Shown here: in pieces, positions 44,420 through 52,977 of the stretch | Layout of the letters: each line of letters opens with the position of its first letter | Numbering within the stretch: position 1 is the first letter of the stretch | Assembly (NCBI RefSeq): GCF_003019815.1 | Contig: NZ_CP027773.1 | Coordinates: 4,056,501-4,120,500 of the forward strand | Source: Variovorax sp. PMC12 | GTDB lineage: Bacteria > Pseudomonadota > Gammaproteobacteria > Burkholderiales > Burkholderiaceae_C | Length of the DNA stretch: 64,000 bases | Direction of reading: 5' to 3' | The notes under the pieces: model-generated | The model's database searches: none | Told to the model about the DNA's origin: nothing | The model's input: the letters and a program-made list of their open reading frames with translations, nothing else | Position numbers and translations under genes: made by a program

Positions 44420-46492
44420 ATGAACGCCCCCACCACCCCACGCCCCGGCCGCTGGCTCTGGCTCGCCACCGTGAGCCTGGCGACCGTGGGCTTCGTCGCA
44501 TTGAGCGCGCGCCCGGTGTATGCGCAGGAAGCGCCCGCCGGCCCGCGCCTGAAGACAGAGAGCCCGTATTTCTTCGTCAAGAGCGACGACCCCTCGGTCG
44601 ACCGCCTGCCCCTGAAGGGCACCGAGGTGGCCGTGAAGATCTCGGGCGTGATCGCCGACGTGACGGTCACGCAGACCTATCGCAACGAAGGCACGCGCGC
44701 CATCGAGGCCAAGTATGTTTTCCCCGGTTCGACCAAGGCGGCAGTGAGCGGCCTCAACGTGCGGCTGGCCGACCGGCTCGTCACCGCGCAGATCCGCGAG
44801 AAGCAGCAGGCGCAGATCGAATACGACACCGCCAAGAAAGAAGGCAAGACCGCCGCGCTGCTGGAGCAGCACCTGCCCAACGTGTTCCAGATGAACGTCG
44901 CCAACATCATGCCGGGCGACGACGTGAAGGTGGAGCTGCGCTACACCGAACTGCTGGTGCCGCAGTCGGGCAACTACGAGTTCGTGTTCCCGACCGTGGT
45001 GGGTCCGCGCTACAACAGTCCGCAGTCGGCCAGCGCGCAGGCCAAGTGGGTGGCGCAGCCCACGCTCGCGCAAGGCGCGGCGAGCGGCACCAGCTTCAAG
45101 CTCAAGGCCAGCATCGACACGCCGATGGGCCTGAAGGAAATCCGCTCGACCACGCACACCGTCGACGTGAAGAAGAGCGACGAAGACAGGCACGCCGACG
45201 TGGTGCTCACCGCCGACGGCCGCCCCGCGGACAACCGCGACTTCGTGCTCGACTACCGCCTGGCCGGCGAAAAGATCGAATCGGGCCTGATGCTCTACAA
45301 GGGCCAGGGAGAGAACGCCGAGAACTTCTTCCTCGCGATGGTGGAGCCGCCCAAGGCCGTGGCCGCCAGCGCCATTTCGCCGCGCGACTACATCTTCGTG
45401 GTCGACATCTCGGGCTCCATGCACGGCTTTCCGCTCGACACCGCGAAGACGGTGCTCGAGCGCCTGATCGGCGGCCTGCGCCCGAGCGACACCTTCAACG
45501 TGCTGCTGTTCTCGGGCAGCAACAAGATGCTCTCGCCCAAGTCGGTGCCGGCCACGCGCGCCAACATCGAGCAGGCGCTGGCCACCATCCAGAACTACGG
45601 CGGCAGCGGCAGCACCGAGCTGATTCCGGCGCTCAAGCGCGTGTATGCCGAGCCGAAGGAAGACAAGGTGTCGCGCACCGTGGTGGTCGTGACCGACGGC
45701 TACGTGACGGTCGAGCGCGAAGCCTTCGAGCTGGTGCGCAAGAACCTGTCGAAGGCCAACGTGTTCGCCTTCGGCATCGGATCGTCGGTGAACCGCAGCC
45801 TGATGGAAGGCATTGCGCGCGCCGGCATGGGCGAGCCTTTCATCATCACCGACCCGATCCAGGCACCCGAGCAGGCGGCGCGTTTTCGCCGCATGGTCGA
45901 GTCGCCGGTGCTCACGAACGTGAAGGCGACCTTCGGCGGACTCGACGTGTACGACGTGGAGCCGCAGGCCCTGCCCGACGTGCTCGGCGAACGCCCGGTG
46001 ATCGTGTTCGGCAAGTGGCGCGCGGATTCGAGCGGGCAGGCAAAAGGCCGCGTGATCATCGAAGGCCAGGGCGCCAGCGGCCCCTATCGGCAGGAAGTGC
46101 GCATCGACGAGCGCACCCGCCAGGACACGGCGGCGCTGCGCACGCTGTGGGCGCGCCACCGCATCCAGAGCCTGAGCGACCAGGAAACGCTGGAAGGCGG
46201 CACGGCCTTCAAGGACCGCATCACCGAACTGGGCCTGAAGTACAGCCTGCTCACCCAGTACACGAGCTTCATTGCCGTCGACAAGGTGGTGCGCAATGTG
46301 GCGCCGCAGAACAGCGTGGACGTGAACCAGCCCTTGCCCCTTCCGCAAGGCGTGAGCGAACTGGCGCTCGGCGCCGAGGTGCCGAGCACGCCCGAACCCG
46401 AGACGCTGGGCGCCATCGCGGTCGTGCTGTCGATGCTCGCCATGCTGCGCCGCCGGGCCCGCCGCAACGACGCGCGCCGCTTCACCGCCTGA
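44420..46492 (+). CDS. VIT and VWA domain protein with PEP-CTERM-like sorting tail
   Basis: 690 residues with an N-terminal signal peptide (cleavage after RPVYA). A VIT domain (GTEVAVKISGVIADVTVTQT, YVFPGSTKAAVSGL, REKQQAQIEYDTAKKEGKTA) is followed by a VWA domain with the MIDAS motif VVDISGSMHG and VVTDGYVTVE. The extreme C-terminus is a sorting signal: PEPETLG, a hydrophobic helix AIAVVLSMLAML, then RRRARR. The next gene is an exosortase, which would cleave and anchor it at the surface. VIT/VWA proteins bind other proteins or metal. The start at 44420 is fixed by the signal peptide. Upstream lies the CreB tag. Confidence 0.9.
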   Translation: MNAPTTPRPGRWLWLATVSLATVGFVALSARPVYAQEAPAGPRLKTESPYFFVKSDDPSVDRLPLKGTEVAVKISGVIADVTVTQTYRNEGTRAIEAKYVFPGSTKAAVSGLNVRLADRLVTAQIREKQQAQIEYDTAKKEGKTAALLEQHLPNVFQMNVANIMPGDDVKVELRYTELLVPQSGNYEFVFPTVVGPRYNSPQSASAQAKWVAQPTLAQGAASGTSFKLKASIDTPMGLKEIRSTTHTVDVKKSDEDRHADVVLTADGRPADNRDFVLDYRLAGEKIESGLMLYKGQGENAENFFLAMVEPPKAVAASAISPRDYIFVVDISGSMHGFPLDTAKTVLERLIGGLRPSDTFNVLLFSGSNKMLSPKSVPATRANIEQALATIQNYGGSGSTELIPALKRVYAEPKEDKVSRTVVVVTDGYVTVEREAFELVRKNLSKANVFAFGIGSSVNRSLMEGIARAGMGEPFIITDPIQAPEQAARFRRMVESPVLTNVKATFGGLDVYDVEPQALPDVLGERPVIVFGKWRADSSGQAKGRVIIEGQGASGPYRQEVRIDERTRQDTAALRTLWARHRIQSLSDQETLEGGTAFKDRITELGLKYSLLTQYTSFIAVDKVVRNVAPQNSVDVNQPLPLPQGVSELALGAEVPSTPEPETLGAIAVVLSMLAMLRRRARRNDARRFTA

Positions 46493-46528
46493 ACGCGCTG
46501 GACGCCTGAACCACCAAGAAAGAAAAGA

Positions 46529-47458
46529 ATGTCTCTGGCAGCACTTGCCCATCGCCACCCGCGCATCGTCGACTGGGGCATCCTCATCGACCGCGCACCG
46601 GCCGCCGGCTGGCTCGGCCTTCAATGTCTGGCGCTGATGCCGACGTGGGCCTGGATGGTCCAGCGGATGCGCGACGGCTCCGACGATCCGCTGGGCCTGC
46701 TGGCGCTGGTCGCACTGGCCGCGCTGACCTGGAACAGCCGGCGCGAGCTGCGCGCCTCGCCGCGGCTGGGCTGGCTCGTGCTTGCCGGCGCGGGCACGGT
46801 GCTCGCGACCCTGCTGCGCACCGGGATAGGTGCGCTGCCCGCGCTGCCGCCGCTGGCGGCGGGTCTCGTAGCCGTGCTGGCGCTGGCCTGCGGGCTGCTG
46901 GCGTTCCTGCCGCGCAACGTGGGCAGGTTGCCGGTGGCGGGGCTCGCGGTGCTGGCGCTGCCGCTGCTGTCGTCGCTCCAGTTCTATGCGGGCTATCCGC
47001 TGCGGGTGGTCACGGCCGAGGCGAGCCGCTGGCTGCTCGCGCCCGGCTTCGAGGTGATGCGCGAAGGCACCAGCCTGATGGTCGACGGCCGCCTCGTGAT
47101 CGTCGATGCGCCCTGCTCGGGCGTTCAGATGGTCTGGCTCGGCTACTTCACGGCCTGTGCCGTCGCACTTTGGGCGCGCCGCGGCGACCAGGCCTTCCTG
47201 CGCCGCCTGCCGATGGTCGGGCTGCTGGTGCTGGCCGGGAACATCGCGCGCAACAGCGTGCTGATCGCCTTCGAAGGCGCCGGCCATCCGCTGGCGGGCT
47301 GGGCGCACAACGCGCTGGGCCTGGCGGTGCTCGCCGTCGTGTGCGCCGCCATCGCCCGCCTGATGGTGCCGGAGCGCCACGTGGCCGAACCTGCCGGACA
47401 ACCCATCCCGGGCCTGATCACCACCCAAGGAGGCCGCCGTGTCGACACCGTTCTTTGA
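46529..47458 (+). CDS. Exosortase (EpsH-like transpeptidase)
   Basis: 309-residue integral membrane protein with about eight helices and the exosortase catalytic residues: C196 in DAPCSGVQMVWLG, R241 in NIARNSVLIAFEG and H260 in GWAHNALG. Exosortases cut PEP-CTERM type tails and probably attach the product to a surface structure. It starts 36 bases after the VIT/VWA gene and overlaps the next gene by 20 bases. No other PEP-CTERM protein is in the window, so the VIT/VWA protein is its likely dedicated substrate. Confidence 0.88.
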   Translation: MSLAALAHRHPRIVDWGILIDRAPAAGWLGLQCLALMPTWAWMVQRMRDGSDDPLGLLALVALAALTWNSRRELRASPRLGWLVLAGAGTVLATLLRTGIGALPALPPLAAGLVAVLALACGLLAFLPRNVGRLPVAGLAVLALPLLSSLQFYAGYPLRVVTAEASRWLLAPGFEVMREGTSLMVDGRLVIVDAPCSGVQMVWLGYFTACAVALWARRGDQAFLRRLPMVGLLVLAGNIARNSVLIAFEGAGHPLAGWAHNALGLAVLAVVCAAIARLMVPERHVAEPAGQPIPGLITTQGGRRVDTVL

Positions 47459-48008
47459 GCGCTGGCTCGCCAACCATTTCATCAACCGCATCGGCCACAA
47501 GTCGGCCTTCGCGCTGGCGATGCTGCTGTGCATGCTGTGGTCGGCCGGCGCGGCATTGCGTGCGCCGGCCGAGCCGGCGGCCCTGGCCGCGTCGCACGAA
47601 TGGCCCCGCCAGTGGGACGGCGTGCCGCTGCGCCCGCTGGCGCTGAGCGACGTGGAGCAGCGCTTCGCGGACAGCTTTCCGGGCGCCATCGGCCGCATGA
47701 CCGACGGCACGCAGACCCTGGTGATGCGCGAGGTGAAGCAGCCCACGCGCATGCTGCATCCGGCGGCCGACTGTTACCGCGCGCTGGGCTACCGCATCGA
47801 GCAGGCCCGGCTGGAACGCGATGCGCAGGAGCGCCTGTGGCGCTGTTTTGTTGCGCAACGGCACGGCGCGCAAAAAATCCGTGTTTGCGAGCGCATCGTC
47901 GACGCCCGGGGCACGGCTTTCACAGACACTTCAAGCTGGTACTGGGCAGCGGCCAGCGGCCAATCGCATGGACCGTGGCAAGCTGTCACCGTGACCAGAC
48001 CGATCTGA
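47439..48008 (+). CDS. Exosortase-associated EpsI-like protein
   Basis: 189 residues from GTG at 47439, with a good ribosome binding site (AAGGAGG). One N-terminal helix (FALAMLLCMLWSAGAAL) leads to a periplasmic domain. The segment HPAADCYRALGYRIEQARLE and the later RVCERIVDARGTAFTDTSSWYWAA resemble the EpsI/DUF3485 pattern seen in exosortase systems (cysteine after P/A, tryptophan near the end), but similarity is weak by eye. Position directly after the exosortase gene supports it. It may aid substrate presentation or attachment. Confidence 0.6.
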   Translation: MSTPFFERWLANHFINRIGHKSAFALAMLLCMLWSAGAALRAPAEPAALAASHEWPRQWDGVPLRPLALSDVEQRFADSFPGAIGRMTDGTQTLVMREVKQPTRMLHPAADCYRALGYRIEQARLERDAQERLWRCFVAQRHGAQKIRVCERIVDARGTAFTDTSSWYWAAASGQSHGPWQAVTVTRPI

Positions 48009-48019
48009 GAAACGAGCCT

Positions 48020-49288
48020 GTGAAGAAGACCCTGCGAATTGTGCTTTTCAGCCTGATGGCCCTTGTCATCACGGCGTGTGTTGCTATCTTTTTGATAGTC
48101 AAGCTGGCGCTTGCGCCGGCTGCCGGCGAATGGAGCACCACGGTGAAGGCCGGTCCGCTGAATTTCGAGATCGGCGTGCCCACCGCATTGCGCGTGGCCA
48201 CCTCGCCGTGGTTTGCGCCCTACCTGGACGGGCGTTCGTTCGACACCCGCGCCGGCGCCGTGCGCTTTGCCTGGAAGCCGGCCGGGGAACTGCTCGAGAT
48301 GCAATGCACGCCCTGCAGCGCCGAGGTGCCGGCGCTCGGCACCCAGCCGATCAGGGTCGAGCGGCTGGTGGCCACCGTCAAGCGCGACGGCAACACCCTC
48401 AGCGGCACCTTCGAAGCCACGCCCGAGAGCACCGACACGACCCGGTTGCACGGCCGCTGGGAAGGCAAGCTCTCGCCAAGGAATCTGCAGCTCAGCGCCA
48501 AAGTCGAAGACGCGCCCATCGCCCGCTGGTATGCGGTGCTGGTGCCCACGCTGCCCGAATTGCGCAGCGCGCGCATCGGCGGCACGCTGGCGCTGCACGG
48601 GCAACTGCAGCTGCCCGAGGCCACGTTCGCGGTGCAGCCGACCATCAGCCAGTTCACCGTCGAGGGACTCGGCACCGAGGCCATGCTCAATGCGCGCACC
48701 AGCTGCGGCCCGTCGGCCAGGCTGACCAACGACAGCTGGCTGGCGCGCGCGGTGGTAGCCGCCGAAGACCAGCGCTTCTTCACCCATGCCGGCTACGACC
48801 TGACCGAGATCCTCGCGTCGATCGACAACAACCAGAAGCCGGGCCAGACCAAGCGCGGCGGCAGCACCCTCACGCAGCAGCTGGCCAAGCTGCTGGTGAC
48901 GGGCAGCGACCGCACCGCCGAACGCAAGCTGCGCGAGATGCTCTACGCGGTCGAGATGGAGCAGACGCTGGGCAAGGCCCGCATCCTGCAGCTCTACCTC
49001 GACAACGCGCCCTGGGGCGGCAGCATCTGCGGCGCCGAAGCCGCGGCGCGGCGCTACTTCAAGCGCAGCGCGCGCACGCTGGAGCCGGCGCAGGCCGTGT
49101 GGCTCGCGGCCATGCTGCACAAGCCGCAGGCCGTGCTCGAGCAGTGGCGGCGCGACGGCCACATCGACGCCGACCGCACCAAGTGGGTTGCCGAAAGCAT
49201 CCGCGGCATCAGCCGGAACCAGCGCGAGGCACTGCTCAAGAGCGTGGCCGCGGCGAAGTTCACGGCGCCCGAGGCCGTCACGCAATGA
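48020..49288 (+). CDS. GT51 peptidoglycan glycosyltransferase with an N-terminal extra domain
   Basis: 422 residues from GTG at 48020. One N-terminal helix is partly encoded by an AT-hairpin repeat (IFLIVKLALAPAAG). Residues 35-220 form a domain I do not recognise, with a CxxC pair (MQCTPCSAEV). The GT51 core follows: catalytic Glu in VAAEDQRFFTHAGYDLTEIL, RGGSTLTQQLAKLLVTGSDR, RKLREMLYAVEMEQTLGKAR and YLDNAPWGGSICGAEAAARR. There is no transpeptidase domain, so it makes uncross-linked glycan. It overlaps the next gene by ATGA and continues the exosortase operon. Confidence 0.88.
   Translation: MKKTLRIVLFSLMALVITACVAIFLIVKLALAPAAGEWSTTVKAGPLNFEIGVPTALRVATSPWFAPYLDGRSFDTRAGAVRFAWKPAGELLEMQCTPCSAEVPALGTQPIRVERLVATVKRDGNTLSGTFEATPESTDTTRLHGRWEGKLSPRNLQLSAKVEDAPIARWYAVLVPTLPELRSARIGGTLALHGQLQLPEATFAVQPTISQFTVEGLGTEAMLNARTSCGPSARLTNDSWLARAVVAAEDQRFFTHAGYDLTEILASIDNNQKPGQTKRGGSTLTQQLAKLLVTGSDRTAERKLREMLYAVEMEQTLGKARILQLYLDNAPWGGSICGAEAAARRYFKRSARTLEPAQAVWLAAMLHKPQAVLEQWRRDGHIDADRTKWVAESIRGISRNQREALLKSVAAAKFTAPEAVTQ
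48083..48099 (+). repeat. AT-rich hairpin element, copy 2 (inside a coding sequence)
   Basis: GCTAT-CTTTTTG-ATAGT, followed at 48107-48118 by a second, GC-rich stem GGCGC-TT-GCGCC. It lies within the first helix of the GT51 gene, in frame. Same 5-7-5 plan as copies at 17085, 59230 and 60569. Confidence 0.7.
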
Positions 49289-50073
49289 ACCTCATGAACC
49301 CGATTCCAGACACCGACATCGAAGCCATCGAACGCGCCACCGTATCGGCGGTGGCGCCCGACCTGACCGAAGAGCTCGACGGCTGGCTGCTGCCCTTTGC
49401 CGAGGGCACGGTCAATCGCGCCAGGTCCGCCGTGCCGCTGCACCGGGGCGCGGTCGATGCGGCCACCCTCGACCGCATAGAAGACCGCTACGAAAGCCGT
49501 CAGGCCGTGCCGCTGCTGCGCCTGGCCGACGCGGATTGCTTCGACGGCCTGCGCGCCGAGCTGGAGCGGCGCCACTACGCCAGCGACAACCCGACGCTGG
49601 TGCAGCTCGGCTCGACGCCGCGAATGCTGCAGGTGGCCGAGGGCCGCGGCGCGCCGGCCGATGTCGACACGGCGCCCGACGACGCCTGGGCGGCGCTGTT
49701 CCTCGGCGAGGGCTTCGATCCGGTGGACGGCGCGCATCGCGTGCGCACCCTCTCGCGCGCCAAGGGCACGCTGTATGCCAGCGTGCGTGAAGGCGGCCGC
49801 ACCCTGGCCGCCGGCGCGATGGCGTTCGGCCACGGCTGGTGCAGCGTGCACGGCATGCGCACCGACCAGGCGCAGCGCGGCCGGGGACTGGCAGGGCGCG
49901 TGCTGGCCGGCCTGGCGCAGGCGGCCATGTCGCGCGGTTTCGAGCGGGTGTTCCTGCAGGTCGATGCGGCGAACCCGCCGGCACTGGCCCTGTACAGGCG
50001 CGCGGGGTTCGAAACCCGCTGGCAGTACCGCTACTGGCGGCCGCGGCAATGGGATCGGGCTCCGGGGGGCTGA
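49285..50073 (+). CDS. GNAT family N-acetyltransferase, two-domain type
   Basis: 262 residues. The C-terminal GNAT half has motif A in HGMRTDQAQRGRGLAGRVLAG and motif B in NPPALALYRRAGFETRWQYR. The N-terminal half (LDGWLLPFAEGTVNRARSAV, TLDRIEDRYESRQAVPLLRL) is the duplicated, degenerate acetyltransferase module seen in this subfamily, where WxLP...(R)A(N/R)S is conserved. Start ATG overlaps the transglycosylase stop, so it belongs to that operon or is its distal gene. Acceptor unknown. Confidence 0.87.
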   Translation: MNLMNPIPDTDIEAIERATVSAVAPDLTEELDGWLLPFAEGTVNRARSAVPLHRGAVDAATLDRIEDRYESRQAVPLLRLADADCFDGLRAELERRHYASDNPTLVQLGSTPRMLQVAEGRGAPADVDTAPDDAWAALFLGEGFDPVDGAHRVRTLSRAKGTLYASVREGGRTLAAGAMAFGHGWCSVHGMRTDQAQRGRGLAGRVLAGLAQAAMSRGFERVFLQVDAANPPALALYRRAGFETRWQYRYWRPRQWDRAPGG

Positions 50074-50120
50074 CAGCGCCCCGGGTGGCGCCGGGCGCGC
50101 GTTAGTGCCAACATGGGCGC

Positions 50121-51017
50121 ATGACCAACGCCAACCACCACGCCAACCACCCCACCGATCCCGTCGCCACGCCGCGCGGCATCGACCACATCGTGGCCGG
50201 TGTTTCCACCAGCGATGGCGACGGCGTGAAGCTCACCCGCGTGCTGCAGCAGCCGCTGCAGAAGCGGCTCGACCCCTACCTCATGCTCGACGCCTTCGGC
50301 AGCGACAACCCGGGCGACTACATCGGCGGCTTTCCCAACCATCCGCACCGCGGCTTCGAGACCGTGACCTACATGATCGCGGGCCGCATGCGCCACCGCG
50401 ACAGCGCCGGCCATGAAGGCCTGCTCGAGAACGGCGGCGTGCAATGGATGACCGCCGGCCGCGGCCTCGTGCACAGCGAACTGCCCGAGCAGGAAGAAGG
50501 CCTGATGGAAGGCTTCCAGTTGTGGCTCAACCTGCCCGCCAAGGACAAGATGCGCGAGCCCTGGTATCGCGACATCCAGAGCGAAGAGATCCCCGAATTC
50601 ACAACCACCGGCGGCGCGCACGTGCGGGTGATCGCGGGTGCGAGCCACGGCATCGAGGGCGCGGTGCGCCGCGAGCACACAGAGCCGCTGTACCTGGACA
50701 TCACCCTGCCGCCCGGCGCCGAGTTCGCGCAGCCGCTGCCTGACGACCACAACGCGCTGGTCTACGTCTTCCGCGAATCGCTGTGGATCGCCGGCAGCGA
50801 GATACCGACGCGCCGCATGGCCATCCTGGCGAACGACGCGGGCAGCGACGGCGTGGTGCTGCGCGCGGGCGCGACCAACCACAGCCCCGCGCGCGCACTG
50901 CTGATCGCAGGGAAGCCGCTGCACGAGCCCATCGCGCAGTACGGCCCCTTCGTGATGAACACGCAGGAGCAGGTCAAGCAGGCGGTGCACGACTTCCAGA
51001 ACGGCAAGCTCGGCTGA
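50121..51017 (+). CDS. Pirin family protein
   Basis: 298-residue bicupin. The metal-binding signature is in GGFPNHPHRGFETVTYMIAG and GGVQWMTAGRGLVHSE, giving the three His and one Glu of pirins. The C-terminal half has LDITLPPGAEFAQPL and GKPLHEPIAQYGPFVMNT. Pirins act as quercetinases or redox sensors. It is preceded by a 47-base gap and seems to be its own unit or paired with the downstream reductase. Confidence 0.95.
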   Translation: MTNANHHANHPTDPVATPRGIDHIVAGVSTSDGDGVKLTRVLQQPLQKRLDPYLMLDAFGSDNPGDYIGGFPNHPHRGFETVTYMIAGRMRHRDSAGHEGLLENGGVQWMTAGRGLVHSELPEQEEGLMEGFQLWLNLPAKDKMREPWYRDIQSEEIPEFTTTGGAHVRVIAGASHGIEGAVRREHTEPLYLDITLPPGAEFAQPLPDDHNALVYVFRESLWIAGSEIPTRRMAILANDAGSDGVVLRAGATNHSPARALLIAGKPLHEPIAQYGPFVMNTQEQVKQAVHDFQNGKLG

Positions 51018-51104
51018 CGGGCGCCGGGCTGTAGTCGCCCACCTACCGAAAAACGGCATCAGGCGCGGATGCGGCTTGCCGCGCTCGCCGCCTAGATTGC
51101 GCCC

Positions 51105-52187
51105 ATGCCCACCAAGACACCCACGATCAGGAAGGGACAGGCGCCCGACAAGCTGCAGCGCGCCCAGTTCCACGACCGCTTCATGCAGCCGTTCCAGGAC
51201 CCGGCCTTCCAGGCCGAGGCCGCCTCGCTCCAGCGCATCGAGCTGATCGCCTGGGAAGCTTACGAGGAAGGCCGCAAGGCGCCGGTCACGCGCAAGGCCG
51301 GGCCCGGCTACGCAGACCCCGACTACGACCTGTCCGTCGACTGGCTCGAAGCCAAGGCCCGCATCGACGCTGCGCAGGCCGCATGGAGCTCGCCGCAGAC
51401 GCGATCGCGCGTGCTGCTCATCAACGGCTCGCCGCGCAACGACGGCACCTGCCCCGGCGAGGTGTCGAAGACATGGCGCCTCGCGCAGCTCGCACAGGAG
51501 GTGCTCGAAGGCAGCGGCATCGAGACCGACATGCTCGACCTGAGCCTCGTCACTTCCGAATACGGGCGGCAGATCCACCCGTGCAAGGCCTGCGCGTCGA
51601 CCGCCATGCCGCTGTGCCACTGGCCCTGCAGCTGCTACCCCAACCACTCGCTGCGCCAGACCGGCGACTGGATGAACGAGATCTACGAACGCTGGGTGGC
51701 CGCGCATGGCGTGGTGCTGCTCACGCCCACGCACTGGTACCAGGCCAGCAGCCCGCTGAAGCTCATGATCGACCGCCTGGTGTGCGCCGACGGCGGCAAC
51801 CCCGACCCCACCAGCACCCACGGCAAGAAGCCGGAGGAAGCCAAGGCGCTGGAACTCGAGGGCTGGGGCTTTCCCAAGCACCTGGACGGCCGGGCGTATG
51901 GCGTAGTGGTGCACGGCGACGTGGCCGGCATCGAAAGCCTGCGCCGCAACCTCTGCGACTGGCTCGACTGGATGGGCCTGATCGACGCCGGCGCGCAGGC
52001 GCGGCTGGACCGCTACATCGGCTACTACGAGCCCTACGCCACCAGCCACGACACGCTCGACGCCGACGCCGACATGCAGGAAGAAGTGCGCAACGTGGCG
52101 CGTGCCGTCGCACGGGCGGTGGGCGAACTGCGCGCGGGCAAGCTGGAGGCGCCGGACCGGGGCCTGAAGCGTCCGAGGCCCAAGTAG
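51105..52187 (+). CDS. Flavodoxin-like NAD(P)H-dependent FMN reductase with N-terminal extension
   Basis: 360 residues. The flavodoxin-like domain begins near residue 100 with VLLINGSPRNDGTCPGEVSK (phosphate loop) and continues with VVLLTPTHWYQASSPLKLMI. A cysteine group follows the second strand: HPCKACASTAMPLCHWPCSC, five Cys in 20 residues, which might bind metal or an iron-sulfur centre. The first 95 residues are helical and charged (DUF2934-like WEAYEEGRKA segment). Electron acceptor or substrate cannot be predicted. Confidence 0.85.
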   Translation: MPTKTPTIRKGQAPDKLQRAQFHDRFMQPFQDPAFQAEAASLQRIELIAWEAYEEGRKAPVTRKAGPGYADPDYDLSVDWLEAKARIDAAQAAWSSPQTRSRVLLINGSPRNDGTCPGEVSKTWRLAQLAQEVLEGSGIETDMLDLSLVTSEYGRQIHPCKACASTAMPLCHWPCSCYPNHSLRQTGDWMNEIYERWVAAHGVVLLTPTHWYQASSPLKLMIDRLVCADGGNPDPTSTHGKKPEEAKALELEGWGFPKHLDGRAYGVVVHGDVAGIESLRRNLCDWLDWMGLIDAGAQARLDRYIGYYEPYATSHDTLDADADMQEEVRNVARAVARAVGELRAGKLEAPDRGLKRPRPK

Positions 52188-52334
52188 GCCGCGTGCCCCT
52201 GGGCGCCACTGGGGCCGGTTCACCATTCTTTACGCAAGCTCACGCCGGACTAACGGTCGCGATACAGAGGTCTTCCACACTTCATCTCACCTGCTGCCCA
52301 TCGGCGGCGGGCTTCTTGAAAGGAAGCACTTCTC

Positions 52335-52889
52335 ATGATTTCTCTTCGCCAACGCATCGTCTGGGCCAGCCTGCTGGGTTCGGCAGCCCTCGCCTCTTCG
52401 GGCGCCTTCGCTCAAGCGCCGGCCGCCCCCACCGCACCCAGCGCCGCGGTGGCCCAGGCCGACACCGCCGCAGCGCCCAAGGCGCAGCACAAGCGCATGG
52501 ATCCCGCACAGCGCATGGAGCGCATGAAGGAGCACCGTGCCAAGCGCCTCGCTGCCCTGAAGGAAAAGCTCAAGCTGAGCTCGGCCCAGGAAGGCGCATG
52601 GAGCGCGTACACCACCGCGACGCAGCCGCCCGCCGGCCCGCGTCCGCACATGGACCGCGCCGAGTTCGCCAAGCTGACCACGCCGCAGCGCCTGGAGCGC
52701 ATGCAGGCCCGCCAGGCCGAACGCAGCGCCATGTTCGCCAAGCGCGCCGACGCCACGAAGACCTTCTACGCCACGCTCTCGCCTGAGCAGCAGAAGACCT
52801 TCGACACCGAGACCGCGCACATGGGCGGCCATCGCTGGCACCGTGGCGGCCCGGACGGCCATCACGGCCAGGCGCCCGCCAAGAGCTGA
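52335..52889 (+). CDS. Spy/CpxP family periplasmic protein
   Basis: 184 residues with a signal peptide (cleavage after SSGAFA). Two LTxxQ-like motifs are visible (LKLSSAQEGAW and LTTPQRLERM) plus LSPEQQKTFD, in an all-helical, Met/Arg/Lys-rich protein ending in a His/Gly-rich tail (GGHRWHRGGPDGHHGQ) that could bind metal. Such proteins act as chaperones or envelope-stress feedback sensors. It has its own ribosome binding site (GAAAGGAAG) and terminator. Confidence 0.88.
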   Translation: MISLRQRIVWASLLGSAALASSGAFAQAPAAPTAPSAAVAQADTAAAPKAQHKRMDPAQRMERMKEHRAKRLAALKEKLKLSSAQEGAWSAYTTATQPPAGPRPHMDRAEFAKLTTPQRLERMQARQAERSAMFAKRADATKTFYATLSPEQQKTFDTETAHMGGHRWHRGGPDGHHGQAPAKS

Positions 52890-52900
52890 TCGCCGTCGAC

Positions 52901-52941
52901 AAAAAAAAGCCCGCAGCGTGAAAGCGCTGCGGGCTTTTTTT
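52901..52941. terminator. Bidirectional rho-independent terminator
   Basis: AAAAAAAAGCCCGCAGCG and CGCTGCGGGCTTTTTTT pair around TGAAAG; A and T runs on the two sides serve both the Spy-like gene and the convergent small secreted gene. Confidence 0.93.
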
Positions 52942-52977
52942 CGTTCTTGAAGCCGCGAGGCTGCGGCCAGGAGGAAA

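Noticed and set aside
44300..47752. A 1150-codon open frame antisense to the VIT/VWA and exosortase genes
   Set aside because: Composition is His/Arg/Gln-rich low complexity and it mirrors the codon structure of the real genes; the plus-strand proteins have clear domains.
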